Shown here: positions 11,641-22,334 of the stretch, piece after piece
Numbering within the stretch: position 1 is the first letter of the stretch
How the letters are laid out: every line of letters starts with the position of its first letter
NCBI GenBank assembly: GCA_958298945.1
Contig: OY282605.1
Location: 9,881,811-9,945,810, forward strand
Source of the DNA: Atherix ibis
Lineage: Eukaryota; Arthropoda; Insecta; Diptera; Athericidae
Direction: 5' to 3'
Length of the DNA: 64,000 bases
The notes under the pieces: model-generated
Seen by the model: the letters and a program-made list of their open reading frames with translations, nothing else
Told to the model about the DNA's origin: nothing
Database searches by the model: none
Position numbers and translations under genes: made by a program

Positions 11641-12494
11641 AAGGTCTGTTCAAAAAGTATCGCGGATTGTGAATTTCTGCGGGTTACGTATATTCGATTT
11701 TTTGTGGCGTTATGTTGGTACTCATGTCTCTCACTTATGCCGACAAGTTCGGCCATTTTGAATGTTCAGTTAATTTTTGACAGCTGCTTTGCTTGCACGT
11801 GTTTTGGCTCGTCTTCGATTTTTGCCCATTCCAAAAAATGGATCAAAGACTCTGTTTCGGGAACAAGAAAAAGTCACAGGGGGGCAGATCTGGGGAATAC
11901 GGTGGCTGCAGCATTATTAATGTGTGAGGCCAAAAATTAACTCACAAGCAACGTTGCGTGAGCAGGGGCGTTATCATGGTGCAAAAGCCAATTTTTGTTC
12001 TTCTACAAATCAGGGCGTTTCTGGCTGATTGCTTCGCGAAACATGCGCATAATATTCCTTATTGACCGTTCTACCTTGGTGGCAAGAACTCATGATGCAC
12101 CACGCCCCTGTAATCGAAGAAAACTGTAAGCAAAACCTTCACATTCGACCGAAGTTGGCGCGCTTTTTTCGGTCTTGGCTCGTGCAGCACCTTCGATTGG
12201 GATGATTGAGCTTTGGTTTCCACGTCATATCTATAAACCCATGATTCGTCAACAGTTACGACCCTCTGGAGAAAATTTCAGTACTCGTGAACAGAGTCCA
12301 ACAGCTCCTTAGCAATGTTAATGCGATGCTGTTTTTGGTCAAAATTGAGGCAAAAATCGAAGACGAACCAAAAAACGTGCAAGCAAAGCAGCTGTCAAAA
12401 ATTAACTGAACGTTCAAAATTAACGGCACAGAAGAATCGAAAATCGAATATACGTAACCCGCGGAAATTCGCGATACTTTTTAAACAGACCTCG
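11641..12494 (-). mobile_element. mariner-like element with long inverted repeats, degenerate
   Basis: The ends are inverted copies of each other: AGGTCTGTTCAAAAAGTATC at the left, and the reverse complement of a sequence ending AAACAGACCTCG at the right. The similarity runs inward for roughly 150-180 bp, through a GGGTTACGTATATTCGATTTT-like part to a TTGCTTGCACGTGTTTTGGC-like part. Between them, on the minus strand, are degraded transposase pieces such as KNWLLHHDNAPAHATLL and a piece corresponding to PPYSPDLPPCDFFLFPK. The right end is next to TA. It belongs with the copy at 37739-38505. The N-terminal half of the gene is largely lost and the frame is broken. Confidence 0.75.
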
Positions 12495-13245
12495 TATATT
12501 CAAGTTAACAAAGAGAAAATTTCGTACATCTTAAAATTTAGCTTTGGTAAAAGCGAAAATGCTAGCCAGGTGGCTGAAATTGTTCATGGTGTTTATGGTC
12601 CCGATACTGTCACAGCCAATTATCCGAAATCTTGGATACTGCGTCGATTCCGCTCCGGAATTGTCGATGTTAAAGAGAATGCCGATAAAATCATGCAAAT
12701 AATCGAAGTAGACCGGCATGTTAGCAGTCGTAGCATCGTCCAGGAGGTAAAGATCGACCACAAAAGAGTTTTAAACCATTTGCACAAAGTTGTATTAGAA
12801 AAGAAGTCATTTCTTAAACGGTTATTGACTGGGCATGAGAAATGGGGCACATGCGAAAATATTGTGCGTAAACGATAATGGTCAAAGCGCAGTGAAGGGG
12901 CTCAAATGGTGGCCATAACCAGGACTAACAGCCAGGAAGGTTTTGCTCTGAATAAATAGACAATGGGACAGTTCGAAGCTATCGATTGATTAGAACAGAA
13001 GAGGTGTTGTGTTCCAGCAGGACAACGCCAGAATACACACGTCTATAGTGACTCGCTAGAAACCCCGCCACTTTGGTTGGGGAGTTTTCATGCATGCACC
13101 TTATTATAGTCCGGACCTGGGGCACCAAGCGATTATCATCTTTGTTTATCATTGCAAAACTTCCTTAGTGATAAGAACTTGTCATCAATAGACGATTAGT
13201 TGAGTTTTTCGCCAATAGAGACTCTAAATAATTGAAGTCTTTTTT
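12495..13245 (+). pseudogene. irritans-type mariner transposase relic
   Basis: The frame begins VNKEKISYILKF and continues SENASQVAEIVHGVYGPDTV and VDRHVSSRSIVQEVKIDHK, which resembles the N-terminal helix-turn-helix region of irritans-type mariners, the group that gave rise to SETMAR. Further along, HEKW stands where DEKW holds the first catalytic Asp, and VFQQDNARIHTSIVTR keeps the second. The end is scrambled near 13245. The relic starts directly at the border of the element at 11641-12494, so that element probably inserted near its 5' end. It is inactive: the first catalytic Asp is changed to His and there are frameshifts and stops. Confidence 0.75.
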
Positions 13246-13916
13246 AACCAAACAATTATTTTCAGTTTAACCAAAAGTTAAGTGACATTGAAGACTATTA
13301 ATAATCCTAGTTACAGCAAATTTAAACTAAAAATATTTATCTTATTACAGTTCAAGGAAAAATGAAGACATAAAAATGATTGAAAGCGAAGTGTTTCTTG
13401 AAAATAAGTTGGAAAAAATGTTTTCCAACCACATCGACTCCATTTTCTTTTTATATAATATTTAAAAGGAACGACAAAATTGTATAGAATTAATCTAAAA
13501 GATAAAAAAAATTGCACAACTCTTTAGCTATGGTCCTGCCATCTCTTGCTGAGAAGATTCACCTTTAATGTTTTCTAATAGAATTTCTGGTGAAATTTTT
13601 ACTATTTACATCTTAATTTTATAAAAAACAAATTTCGAAAAATACGTGCTAATTAAGTAATCTTAAATAGAAAAGTAATTATTTCTTAATTATTAGTAAA
13701 AAATCGATAATAAATTGCACCAAATTGAATGTGAGTTGATTTTTAAATAGCAATGGTAACACGAACAAGTTATTTGTAATTTAGTGCGTGCTATGCGATG
13801 TTATCATCATATCATCATTACAATCGGAGTGCATTTTGGCGAAATTCGTTTTTGTTGTCTTTTGACATTTCATTATAATCGTGAAGTAGTTAGAAATTAG
13901 TACGATCTAAATAAAA
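13246..13916. other. upstream region of the PWP1 gene
   Basis: AT-rich non-coding DNA with one CTGCCATCT motif at 13536-13544. The last 180 bases before the PWP1 start codon are less AT-rich and should contain its promoter and 5' leader, but I recognise no TATA box or DRE. The start codon context, AAAAATGG, is good. Confidence 0.4.
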
Positions 13917-16146
13917 ATGGAACGTGAAGGAGCTGATTTTGTGTCGACAATTTGTTTCGTAAGACGCGGTGTTGCTAAAGAACATCCAGAAAAAGTGAGG
14001 TTATATTTGGAATTGCGGTGTGGACAATGTTAGTCTGATTTTCTGTTGTAAATTTCAGGTTGTTCTTACGCCCGGAGAATTGGCACAAATTATTTCGAAT
14101 ACACAAGCTGAGATCGAGTATGTATTCAATTCGAAAAAAAAAATGTTTTTTCCCTTCTAAATGCTGAATTATTTATTGTTTTCAGAGATGAAAGTGACGA
14201 AGAACGAAATGAGACTCCTGAAGAAATGGAAGTGTCCGATGGTGAAAATGGGGCTGCTAATCCAACTAATGAACAACCGACCAGAAATAGTGCACAGGAG
14301 AATGGTGATGACAACAATGATGAGGACGACCAGTTTGATTTTTCCAATTATGACCATGAAGGTAGAATGGATTTTTTTTTCCCGGTAATATTCGGTAATA
14401 ATTTTCTTCTTTATATACGTTTTATTGTAGAAACTGTACAAGTAGCTGGTATATCAGATGTAGCTGTGATTGGCGAGGATGCTCACATTCCTGACGAAGG
14501 TGAGTTATCTGCGTTCTTATTAAAAAAAAAAAAAAAATTTCCCTCAATCGTGTCTGGCATAATCGCCACCGGAGCAACGTGGTTCCCGGTTAAAAACTGT
14601 TCTAAATTCTCGGTTGTTGTCTGCACTAAACATATGTTCACATTTGGGTTTCTGTCAAAAGTGAACTGTCCTAAATTATGACTGATGCAAGAGGAAATTT
14701 TCTTTCTGTTAAATTTAGTTGAATCGGCAAAATTAATTGATTTTTATTTTGATTTTTCTTTGCAGATGATTCAGAAGCTGAAGATGACATTATTAAACCG
14801 TCAGATAATCTTATGCTCTTTGGTCAAATTCGCGACGATTATGCATCGCTAGCGGTTTACAGTAAGTTTTCGATGTTCTACTTTTTTCTATTAATTATTA
14901 ATCAATTCTTTTATTTTCTGTATAGTTTTTAATGAGGGTGATGAATGCTGTTACGTTCATCATGACTTCATGTTACCCAGCTATCCTCTTTGTATTGAAT
15001 GGTTAAGTTACGATCCTGGCAGTGATAAGGATGGCAATATGTGCGCTATTGGCTCGATGAGTCCGGTAATCACAATCTGGGATTTGGACATTGAACATTC
15101 TTTGGAGCCAATATTCAAACTGGGATCGAAAGGTAATCGGAAACGGAATAAGGTCGCTTATGGACACAAAGATGCTGTACTAAGTTTATCGTGGAATCAA
15201 GATTTCCAGTAAGAATGAAAAAAAAAAAAAAAAATTTACCTCAAACCATCAAATTAATATAAATTTAATTGTATCACTTTAGACACGTTCTAGCCAGTAG
15301 TTCAGTGGATAAATCGGTTATACTGTGGGATTTGGATGAAGGTCAACCGCATACGACAATTACTGCTTTTGGTGGGGAAGTTAACACAATCCAATTTCGT
15401 CCAACGTTACCGCAGCAATTGCTCACTGGTTGTGCGGATAATATTGTGCGACTTTTTGATTGTCGAGATATCGAAACGCTAAACACTGACTTTAAACAAT
15501 GGACACTCGATTCACAAATTGAAAAAGTCAGTTGGTGTCCGTACGATGATAAATATTTTATGGTAAATATTTTATGGTAATTAAGTATGATTTATTATTA
15601 ATTCGGTTATGATTTTAGGCGGGAACTAACAGCGGGTTTGTTTGTTATGCCGATATCCGGAAACCAGGTGAATTCTTATGGACGAAAAATTTACATGAAG
15701 AAGAAATTTCTGGAATTTTTATGAATAATGAATCAAAAAATATGCTCATAACATCTAGTACAGACGGACTAATGAAAATATGGAAATATGCAAAAAAGTA
15801 CAATATTTAACAAAAAATTAAAGTATTTTTTTTTCGAAAATAGAACCTATAAAATTTCTTTTTACATTTCTAGTGATATAGAGCCTGTTTTTAGTAAAGA
15901 ACTGAAAATTGGCCGAATTCATTGTTTGGCAAGTTGTCCGGAGGATCCGTACCAGATGGTGTTTGGAGGTGATTCAAAAACAAGCAGCTATAGATTATTG
16001 AATGTGAAAAACTACGAACAAGGTTGGTAGATGAAAAATTATTTGCATTTTTTTCTAAAAGAAAAATGAAAAACAACAAATTTTCTTAATAATTTTTTTT
16101 TAAATTTCTTTCCTTTATAGTTCGTAGTACATTTAATCTTGAATAA
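13917..16146 (+). CDS. nclb: Periodic tryptophan protein 1 homologue (WD-repeat), ten exons
   Basis: The gene can be spliced by eye into ten exons: 13917-13994, 14059-14117, 14186-14361, 14431-14499, 14766-14861, 14926-15208, 15283-15562, 15619-15797, 15874-16022 and 16121-16146. All have GT/AG borders and matching phases, giving 464 residues. Most introns are 56-98 bases. The N-terminus (STICFVRRGVAKEHPEKV) matches the PWP1 family. An acidic Asp/Glu-rich region follows at about residues 45-105. The DIIKPSDNL segment and WD blades come next, with IWDLDI near 210, VILWD at 266-270, VRLFD at 309-313 and MKIW near 400. Human PWP1 is about 500 residues, so this is full length. Family members act in the nucleolus and on chromatin, supporting rDNA transcription and growth; the Drosophila homologue nclb is needed in the germline. 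The frame is intact throughout. A 14 bp tandem duplication at 15550-15577 doubles the donor site of exon 7. Confidence 0.93.
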
Positions 16147-16586
16147 AAATAAAGTGACGTTATTAAAAGACACCCATACACCAGAAGTCCAACACATCTT
16201 TTTGATGTCTCTGACATGGAACATATTAAGTTGAATAAGACAACGGATAATTAACTATAGACAAAACGAAATCATGAAAATTCAAATTATTTCTGTATTT
16301 TTATCTGTTATTGTATTCTTCAAAAATTAAATTCTTTTTTATATTAAAAAAAAAAAATTATAAGTATTTTCATTTTTTTAGTGTTAATTTGAAAAGTTTT
16401 CCATTTTTAGTGTTTAGTTTCTTGGGAGAGGTGCATAATTTCTTAGAGAAAATTTCCCAGTCTATTGCAGTTCAGAGTTGAGGATCTACCTTCGATATTG
16501 TCTCCGAACCAGGAAGTGGGGAATGTGGTAAGCATATTAAGGTGAGCAGATAGTGAGTCTGCTCGGGGCAGCAGTAGCATCAGACA
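16147..16586. other. PWP1 3' region and left flank of a retroelement
   Basis: AATAAA overlaps the PWP1 stop codon at 16142-16147, and further A-rich possible poly(A) signals follow up to about 16350. From about 16440 the base composition changes to that of the following non-LTR element, so its 5' part may begin there. Confidence 0.4.
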
Positions 16587-16790
16587 AGAACGCCCCGGCG
16601 AAGTAGTATTTACAAAGAGTGCCGCCGGGGAACCATCGTTCCGGGAGCAAGATCAGAGGTGCAGGTTAGGTTTTAGCGAGGTAAAAATCCCGCATAACTC
16701 ACCTGGCAGGAATAACTTCCAGACGAGTACCTTTTGAAGGTTTCCCCCTGTACCTCATTAATCTAAACGGAAAAAAAGCTAGTGAGTCTA
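16587..16790 (+). repeat. 204 bp direct repeat, copy 1
   Basis: The block starts AGAACGCCCCGGCGAAGTAG and ends AAAAAGCTAGTGAGTCTA. It recurs in the same orientation at 18639-18843 with few differences. It contains the near-palindrome CCGGGGAACCATCGTTCCGG. It precedes the reverse transcriptase and is best read as the element's 5' leader. Confidence 0.9.
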
Positions 16791-16799
16791 GCCCGAGAA

Positions 16800-18578
16800 A
16801 CCAGAACTTCCCGCCTACCACCCGGAGGATGAAGAAGTGGAAATTACTGGAGTGACCATGGAAGAGCTCACGAGGGCCTGCAATAGACTGCAGAATGGCA
16901 AGGCACCAGGACCAAGCGGCATATCAAACATTGCACTGAAGAGTGCAATTGCTGCCAGGGCAGACATGTTTATAAGCATGTATGACGCCTGCCTGTGGCA
17001 AGGTGTATTTCCGACTCGATGGAAGCAACAAAGATTGGTTCTTATCCCAAAAGGGAAGAAACCACCGGACGAACCAGACTCCTATCGTCCACTTTGCATG
17101 CTGGATTCGAACTTGGAGCGGATTGAAGCCGACAGATTGGAGCAATACATCGATTCTCAACTTTCCGAATTCCAATTGGGATTCAGGAAGGGGAGATCGA
17201 CCATCGATGCGTTGGAACTCGTCACGAACATCGCAAAGGAAGCCATTTTAGAAAAGAGATGGAAAGGCGGTTCCAAAAAGTATTGCCTCATTGTCACCCT
17301 GGACATCAAAAATGCTTTTAACTCGGCCCGCTGGGATCGAGTCCTGAAGGCTCTTAAGAACATGGGGGTGCCCTACTATCTACGGAGGATAGTCAGATCA
17401 TACTTCAGTGATCGACTTCTACGCTACGAAACGGAGGATGGACCAGCGGAGTATGGGGTCACGGTAGGGGTACCTCAGGGCTCTGTCTTGGCGCCACTCT
17501 TCTGGAACGTCATGTACGATGGCCTACTCCATCTGGAATTACCAACGAACACAACGTCCTTGTAGCCAAACACCTGGAGGATCTGGAAGCCGCATTCTCC
17601 ACCACCATCCGCAGGATAAGACAGTGGATGACATCGGCAGACCTGTCATTGGAGGAACATAAGACCGAAGCACTCCTTGTGAGTAGCCGGAAGAAAATGG
17701 AGACCATTACCATTAGAGTGGGCGACCACGACATGCAGTCGCTACCCTACATAAGGTATCTAGGAGTGGTTTTGGATGCCAGACTCAACTACAAGAAGCA
17801 CATATCCAGCGCCAGCAAGAAGGCATCAGCAGTACAGGGCGCGCTTTCGCGGATAAAGCCCAATATCGGAGGCCCCAGGCAAATTCGAAGACGACTACTG
17901 GCAACTGTAGTTACCTCCGTCCTGCTATACGGAGCACCAGTGTGGGCGAAATCGCTAAAACTAACAACATACCGCAAGACAATGTCATCAGTCCAGCGGC
18001 TCTCAGCGATCAGAGTGGCGTCAGCATACCGAACGGTATCACACGATTCGGTCAACGTTGTGGCATCATGCCCACCCATCGACATCCTGGCAGGAGAGCG
18101 AGAACGCCAACATCGTAGGAAGAAGGAAGAGCGGCGAAAGGTCCTCTCTGAAGAGGAGAGACCCGAGAGTCTTCGCCTCTGGCAAGAAAGATGGGACAGC
18201 TCGACGAAGGGTCGGTGAACCCATCGACTGATCCCAGATGTCACCAAATGGGTCACTCGCCTGCACGGGGAAGTCGGGTATTACATCACCCAACTCTTGA
18301 CTGGACATGGATGCTTTCGGGCATACTTGCACAGATTCAAGAGAACCGACTCCCCAAACTGTCATCGTTGCTACGATGTGCTCGAAGATGCAGAACACGT
18401 GTTCTTCCAATGCCCCTTTTACGAGGGGACACGAGCAGAACTGGAGAAAAATGTGGACTGTTCCATCACTCCAGAAAACATAGTGGAGTGCATGCTGAAG
18501 AACCAATCGGCTTGGAACAGAGTTGCAGAGTACGCGAAATCTATCATCAAAAATCTTCACACCACGTACGAAGAATAG
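16800..18578 (+). pseudogene. non-LTR reverse transcriptase with C-terminal zinc knuckle, broken
   Basis: The first frame, to 17565, carries LTRACNRLQNGKAPGPSGI, LIPKGKKPPDEPDSYRPL, FQLGFRKGRSTIDAL, LDIKNAFNSARW (the block with the first catalytic Asp) and GVPQGSVLAPLFWNV. At about 17550 the segment that should hold the F/YADD catalytic box is missing: ELPTNTT is followed, in another frame, directly by VAKHLEDLEAAF. The second frame, to 18218, holds the thumb region (YIRYLGVVLDARLNYKKH, LLYGAPVWAKSL). A third frame holds LLTGHGCFRAYLHRF and a CX2CX8HX4C knuckle at CHRC..H..C. The type resembles R1-clade elements. The enzyme would be dead without the ADD box, and there are two frame changes. 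Confidence 0.85.
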
Positions 18579-18638
18579 GCCGCGAGGCGTCATAACATCG
18601 GAACAGCAGTAAAATATAATAAATAGTTAAATATTATA

Positions 18639-18843
18639 AGAACGCCTCGACGAAGTAGTATTCACAAAGAGTGCCGCCGGGGAACCATCGTTCCGGGAGC
18701 AAGGGTAGAGGTACAGGTTTAGGTTTTAGTGAGGTAAAAATCCCGCATAACTCGTTTGACAGGTAGAAGACCTCCCAGTCGAGTACCTTTTGAAGGTTTC
18801 CTCCTGTACCTCAATAATCTAAAAAAAAAAGCTAGTGAGTCTA
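18639..18843 (+). repeat. 204 bp direct repeat, copy 2
   Basis: This second copy of the retroelement leader lies 2052 bp after the first. The DNA after it (ATTCCAGTTTCAACCGGCAC onward) differs from what follows copy 1, in line with copy 1 having lost its ORF1 region. Confidence 0.9.
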
Positions 18844-19199
18844 TTCCAGTTTCAACCGGCACCTACAGTCAACGGTCGGTGTGGTACTCACAACAACAAA
18901 AGTACGTGGAAGAAATACTCCCGTTTCTCCAGTACGACAAACCTTCTCGAGTTTAGACTTAAAAGTAGTGCCAACCAAAGTCAAGAAGGGCAATGAGATA
19001 GCCAACTTCACAGCTTGGAATGAATAATTTCACTGCCACCACAAACACCAGGTCCTACTCGCGGTAAGGATGGAGAGGAATTACTCGGCCATCAAAAGAA
19101 TGGAATTATTCCAACGATTGATAGTTAAAATGGGATAAAAACTGACTCCGGTTCCATCGTTGAGAAACTAGCAATAGCTAGAGCATCATTCATAGAGTA
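18844..19199 (+). other. probable 5' part of the second retroelement copy
   Basis: This less AT-rich sequence follows the second leader and probably belongs to the start of ORF1, but it has stops in all frames I followed and no motif could be recognised. It ends where the Mos1-type mariner starts at 19202. Confidence 0.4.
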
Positions 19200-19201
19200 T
19201 A

Positions 19202-20282
19202 CCAGGTCTATAAGCTTAAACATATGTTTTTTTTTCATAGAAAGCAAAAACAAATTTATTCAAAGTACTTGCCCTCGCTAGCTACACATTTTTCCCATCT
19301 CTCGGGCAATTTGTGGATACCACGCCAAAAAAATTCCTTCTCTTACGAGGCAAACCCCTCATCAAGCCATTTTCGGACGTCTTCGTAAGAATCGAAGTGC
19401 TGATCAGCGAGCGCGTAACCCATCGGCGAAAACAGGTGACAGTCGGAAGGGGCCAGGTCTGGTGAATAAGCGGATTGGGTTAGCATCTCTCAGTTGAGTG
19501 TCTCCAAGTAGTTTCGAACCATGATGGTGCGTTGTCGTGGAGGAAAATCAGCTTGTCAAGTCTTTGTTGACAATCCGTCCTTTTTTCACGCAGAGCACGG
19601 TGCAATTTGATCAGTTGTTGGTCGTAGCGATGGGCATTGACAGTTTTATCAGGTTTCAACATCTCATAGTAGACGATGCCCTGCTGATCCCACCAAACTC
19701 ACAGCATCGTCTTCCTTCCAAAGCGATTTGGTCTTGAGGAAGATGTTGATGGTTGGCCGGGATCAACCCACGATTTCTTGCGTTTAGGATTCTCGAAATA
19801 TATCCATTTTTCATCGCCTATAACAATCCGATGCAGGGACGACTTTCTTTTTTGTCTGGCGAGCAAGATTTCGCATGTGTTTTGGCGTCGCTCCATCTGC
19901 CTATTGTTCAATTCCTGCGGCACCCATTTATCGATCTTTTCAATCTTCCCCATGAACCGACAAAACCAATCTCGGCACGTTGTTTCCGATAAAGCACTGG
20001 CACCATAAGCCTCCATAACGATTTGATGCGATTCGGCAGCCGATTTCTTCAAATTGAAGCAGAAAAGCAGAGCTTCCCGCATATGCTCTTTTTCTGGCAC
20101 AAAACTAGACATGATTACCAAAGGCAAAATATATGTTGTTGTACGAAATTGCTGACAATGTGCACTGATTAATATTGACAGATGTCAAACTCATAAAAAA
20201 AAGTATGGCATGCCCATGGTAGCTTAATCCGCTCACTCACGCCATCTATAACCAAACAGCGGATTTAAGCTTATACACCTGG
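19202..20282 (-). mobile_element. Mos1-type mariner, internally deleted
   Basis: The ends are inverted copies: CCAGGTCTATAAGCTTAAA at the left and the reverse complement of TTTAAGCTTATACACCTGG at the right, with TA on both sides. On the minus strand the transposase starts with MSSFVPEKEHMREALLFCFN near 20111. It then jumps from CRDWFCRF straight to MGKIEKIDKWVPQEL, an in-frame loss of about 55 residues that the copy at 46610 still has. This removes the second helix-turn-helix region. After it come ERRQNTCEILLARQ, GDEKWIYF (first catalytic Asp) and DPGQPSTSSSRPNRFG, then a stop. Later pieces include FLHDNAPS and the C-terminal LPERWEKC region, with further breaks. It resembles the mauritiana (Mos1) subfamily and cannot make an active enzyme. 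Confidence 0.88.
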
Positions 20283-20459
20283 TATTTTGGTAGTTCCATC
20301 TTCTTCCACATGTGCAGGGTGGGCCCATTTGCAGTGACTGATTTAAAATTTAAAAAAAACCGTATTTTTGAAATTTTTCTTGTTTTTTTTTGAGCAGATT
20401 ATAAAATTTTAAGTGCAAGAAACGTGTTAGAATTGTTGAATTTTATTTTTTTCCCAGAC

Positions 20460-21310
20460 TATCTATTGTAACAACAGAAAGAAAATATCGTCACAGCTCC
20501 CAGTGCAAAAATGATAAGAAACTTAATAACCCGTTTTGATGAGCGTGGAGCAGTATTTGATGAGCCACGAACAAATTTTAATCAACCTGCTTGCAATGAA
20601 TCGATTTGTGTCTACTCTTTGATGTGCTACTCAATCTCCAGAACATCGCTACGACGCATTTTGGAACTCGATTTGATGATGTTTCCATACAAAATTCAAG
20701 TGGCCCAAGAAGGGGCCAAAAGATTCATTCAGCTTGCGATAGATAATGCCAACTTTTTGAACAATCTCATTATGAGCGATGGAGCACATTTTCATTTAAA
20801 TGGATAGGTCTATAAACAGAACTGCCGAATTTGGGATATGGAGGATGCGATAGCATTGCATCAGCGTCAATTACACCCTCTAAGATGCACTGTTTGTTGT
20901 GGAATTATGGCCGATAGAGTTATCGGTCCTTATTTTTTCACAGATGAGAGTGACAGTCCACAAACCATCTTTGGGGCGGTATACCGGACCATATTATAAT
21001 TTTTTTTAACGTCCCTCAATTCTGAATAACCCGGACATATGGTTCCAGTAAAATGGAGCTACAGCTCATACAGCGAGAGCAACAATGGAGATTCTTTGAG
21101 AACTTTTCGATAACCAAACACTTTAAAAAAAATGTAAATTTCGCTTGAACAACTCATTCCCTAGATTTGATGGCCCCTGATTTTTTTTTGTGTGGTGTCT
21201 CTTAAAGGAACGGGTTTACGTGAACAAAGAGCTATTAACTGCCAACAAAAAAAAATTTAAGTCATTTAAGGGATGCTTTTTTCACACTTTAAAAGAGAAA
21301 TAAATAAAAA
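20460..21310 (+). pseudogene. Tc1/mariner-type relic (DD41D-like group)
   Basis: Pieces in order are RFDERGAVFDEPRTNFNQPA, SRTSLRRILELDLMMFPYKI, IMSDGAHFHLNG (first catalytic Asp kept) with a stop, VYKQNCRIWDMEDAIALHQR, HPLRCTVCCGIMADRVIGPY, and a scrambled C-terminal part. The layout is that of the 54180-55470 element, although the linker sequence differs. Stops and frameshifts make it a dead copy. Confidence 0.75.
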
Positions 21311-21469
21311 AATTTAAAAATACAAAAGTTATATGGATTTTAAATCAGTTAGTCCAAGTTGGCTCACTCTGTACCTTGAACCAGCCAATATCCCTTGCAG
21401 AGCTTGAATCATTTTTGATTTTTTTTTGAAGCGATTGCATCTTGCAATGACCTCTTTATTCATATTGGT

Positions 21470-21730
21470 GCTGCGCTTCTTATACCAAAACAACTTTGGC
21501 GTCCTTCGGCTAACAATCACAGACCAATCTCACTTTTGGCTTGTATTTCCAAAATTCTGAACAAAATTTTATCATTCCGATTGAATCTGATATTTGACAA
21601 GAGCTCACCCCCCCATCAACATGCCCTTAGATCGGGCAGGGAGACTCTGACTATGCTTCTGGAATTGCAATACACAATCCAACATGGACTGTCTGGTTTA
21701 CTGCTGCCATTTGACTTAGAGCCTTGTTTC
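21470..21730 (+). pseudogene. Jockey-type reverse transcriptase fragment
   Basis: The frame reads ALLIPKQLWRPSANNHRPIS, then LLACISKILNKILSFRLNLI and HQHALRSGRETLTMLLELQ. These match the RT segment 'LIPKP....P..YRPISLL..ISKI.EKIL..RL...' through the 'QHGFR.G.ST...L' block. Only about 85 residues are recognisable and neither end of the element can be placed. Confidence 0.65.
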
Positions 21731-22334
21731 GTACGATCGAATTTGCCGACATAGGGTACTTTTTTAATTGGCAAAGTTGAGAGTCGATTCAGCCTCTTTA
21801 ATCCAGCTGCGATTCTGCCGAACTGAGAAAAGTCTAAGATTAGACAAACTGAGGTAATAAAAATATCTTACACCTTTCTGGACAAAACATTGCTCTATTC
21901 CCTCACTTTATGTGCCAGATTGTTAGTATTAGGGCAAAAGCCGCTGTATTCGACTTGCCCAGTGGACTTTATCCGTATTGAAACTGGTCGAAAACCTATT
22001 TTAAAACTATCTTTATAAATACGAGTACCACTTACCCCTAATCTATAATAATTTGTACTTCCCCAATTATCCCCTTCCCAATCTTTTGGAATAAATTATT
22101 TCCACAAAAAGGAATTCATCCCCTCTTTCATTAATGATCGCTTATATGAAAAGATCAATGCTAATCCACACTTTTTATTTATTTGCAAACTTCGCCAAAT
22201 TTTATATGAATGCCAGAATTTTTGGGAACTGGACTCCTTCCTATTGCAAAGCTCCCAGATTAAGCAACTCCCCCTTTAAGTCCTTGCTTTAATTTTCTAA
22301 GAAAATCGAAAATGCTCCATTAAATTTAACTATC
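21731..22334. other. non-coding stretch, possibly retroelement remains
   Basis: Base composition is close to that of the preceding reverse transcriptase fragment, so it may belong to the same dead element. No motif could be identified. Confidence 0.3.

Larger units (their letters stand above)
16587..18638 (+). mobile_element. R1-like non-LTR retrotransposon, internally deleted
   Basis: A GC-richer block holds a 204 bp leader (16587-16790), then directly the reverse transcriptase region, then a C-terminal zinc knuckle and a short 3' untranslated part ending near 18638. ORF1 and the endonuclease expected before the reverse transcriptase are absent, so a large deletion joins the leader to the polymerase gene near 16791-16830. 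At 18639 the leader begins again in the same orientation. The order leader-body-leader suggests a partial head-to-tail dimer. No LTR features such as a primer-binding site are seen. Confidence 0.8.

Noticed and set aside
14126..14441. Antisense frames rich in Ser and Phe
   Set aside because: They lie opposite the acidic exon of PWP1 and cross its splice sites.
16587..18843. The two 204 bp direct repeats as LTRs of a retrovirus-like element
   Set aside because: No TG...CA borders, primer-binding site or polypurine tract were seen, and the enzyme between them is of non-LTR type with an R1-like zinc knuckle tail.
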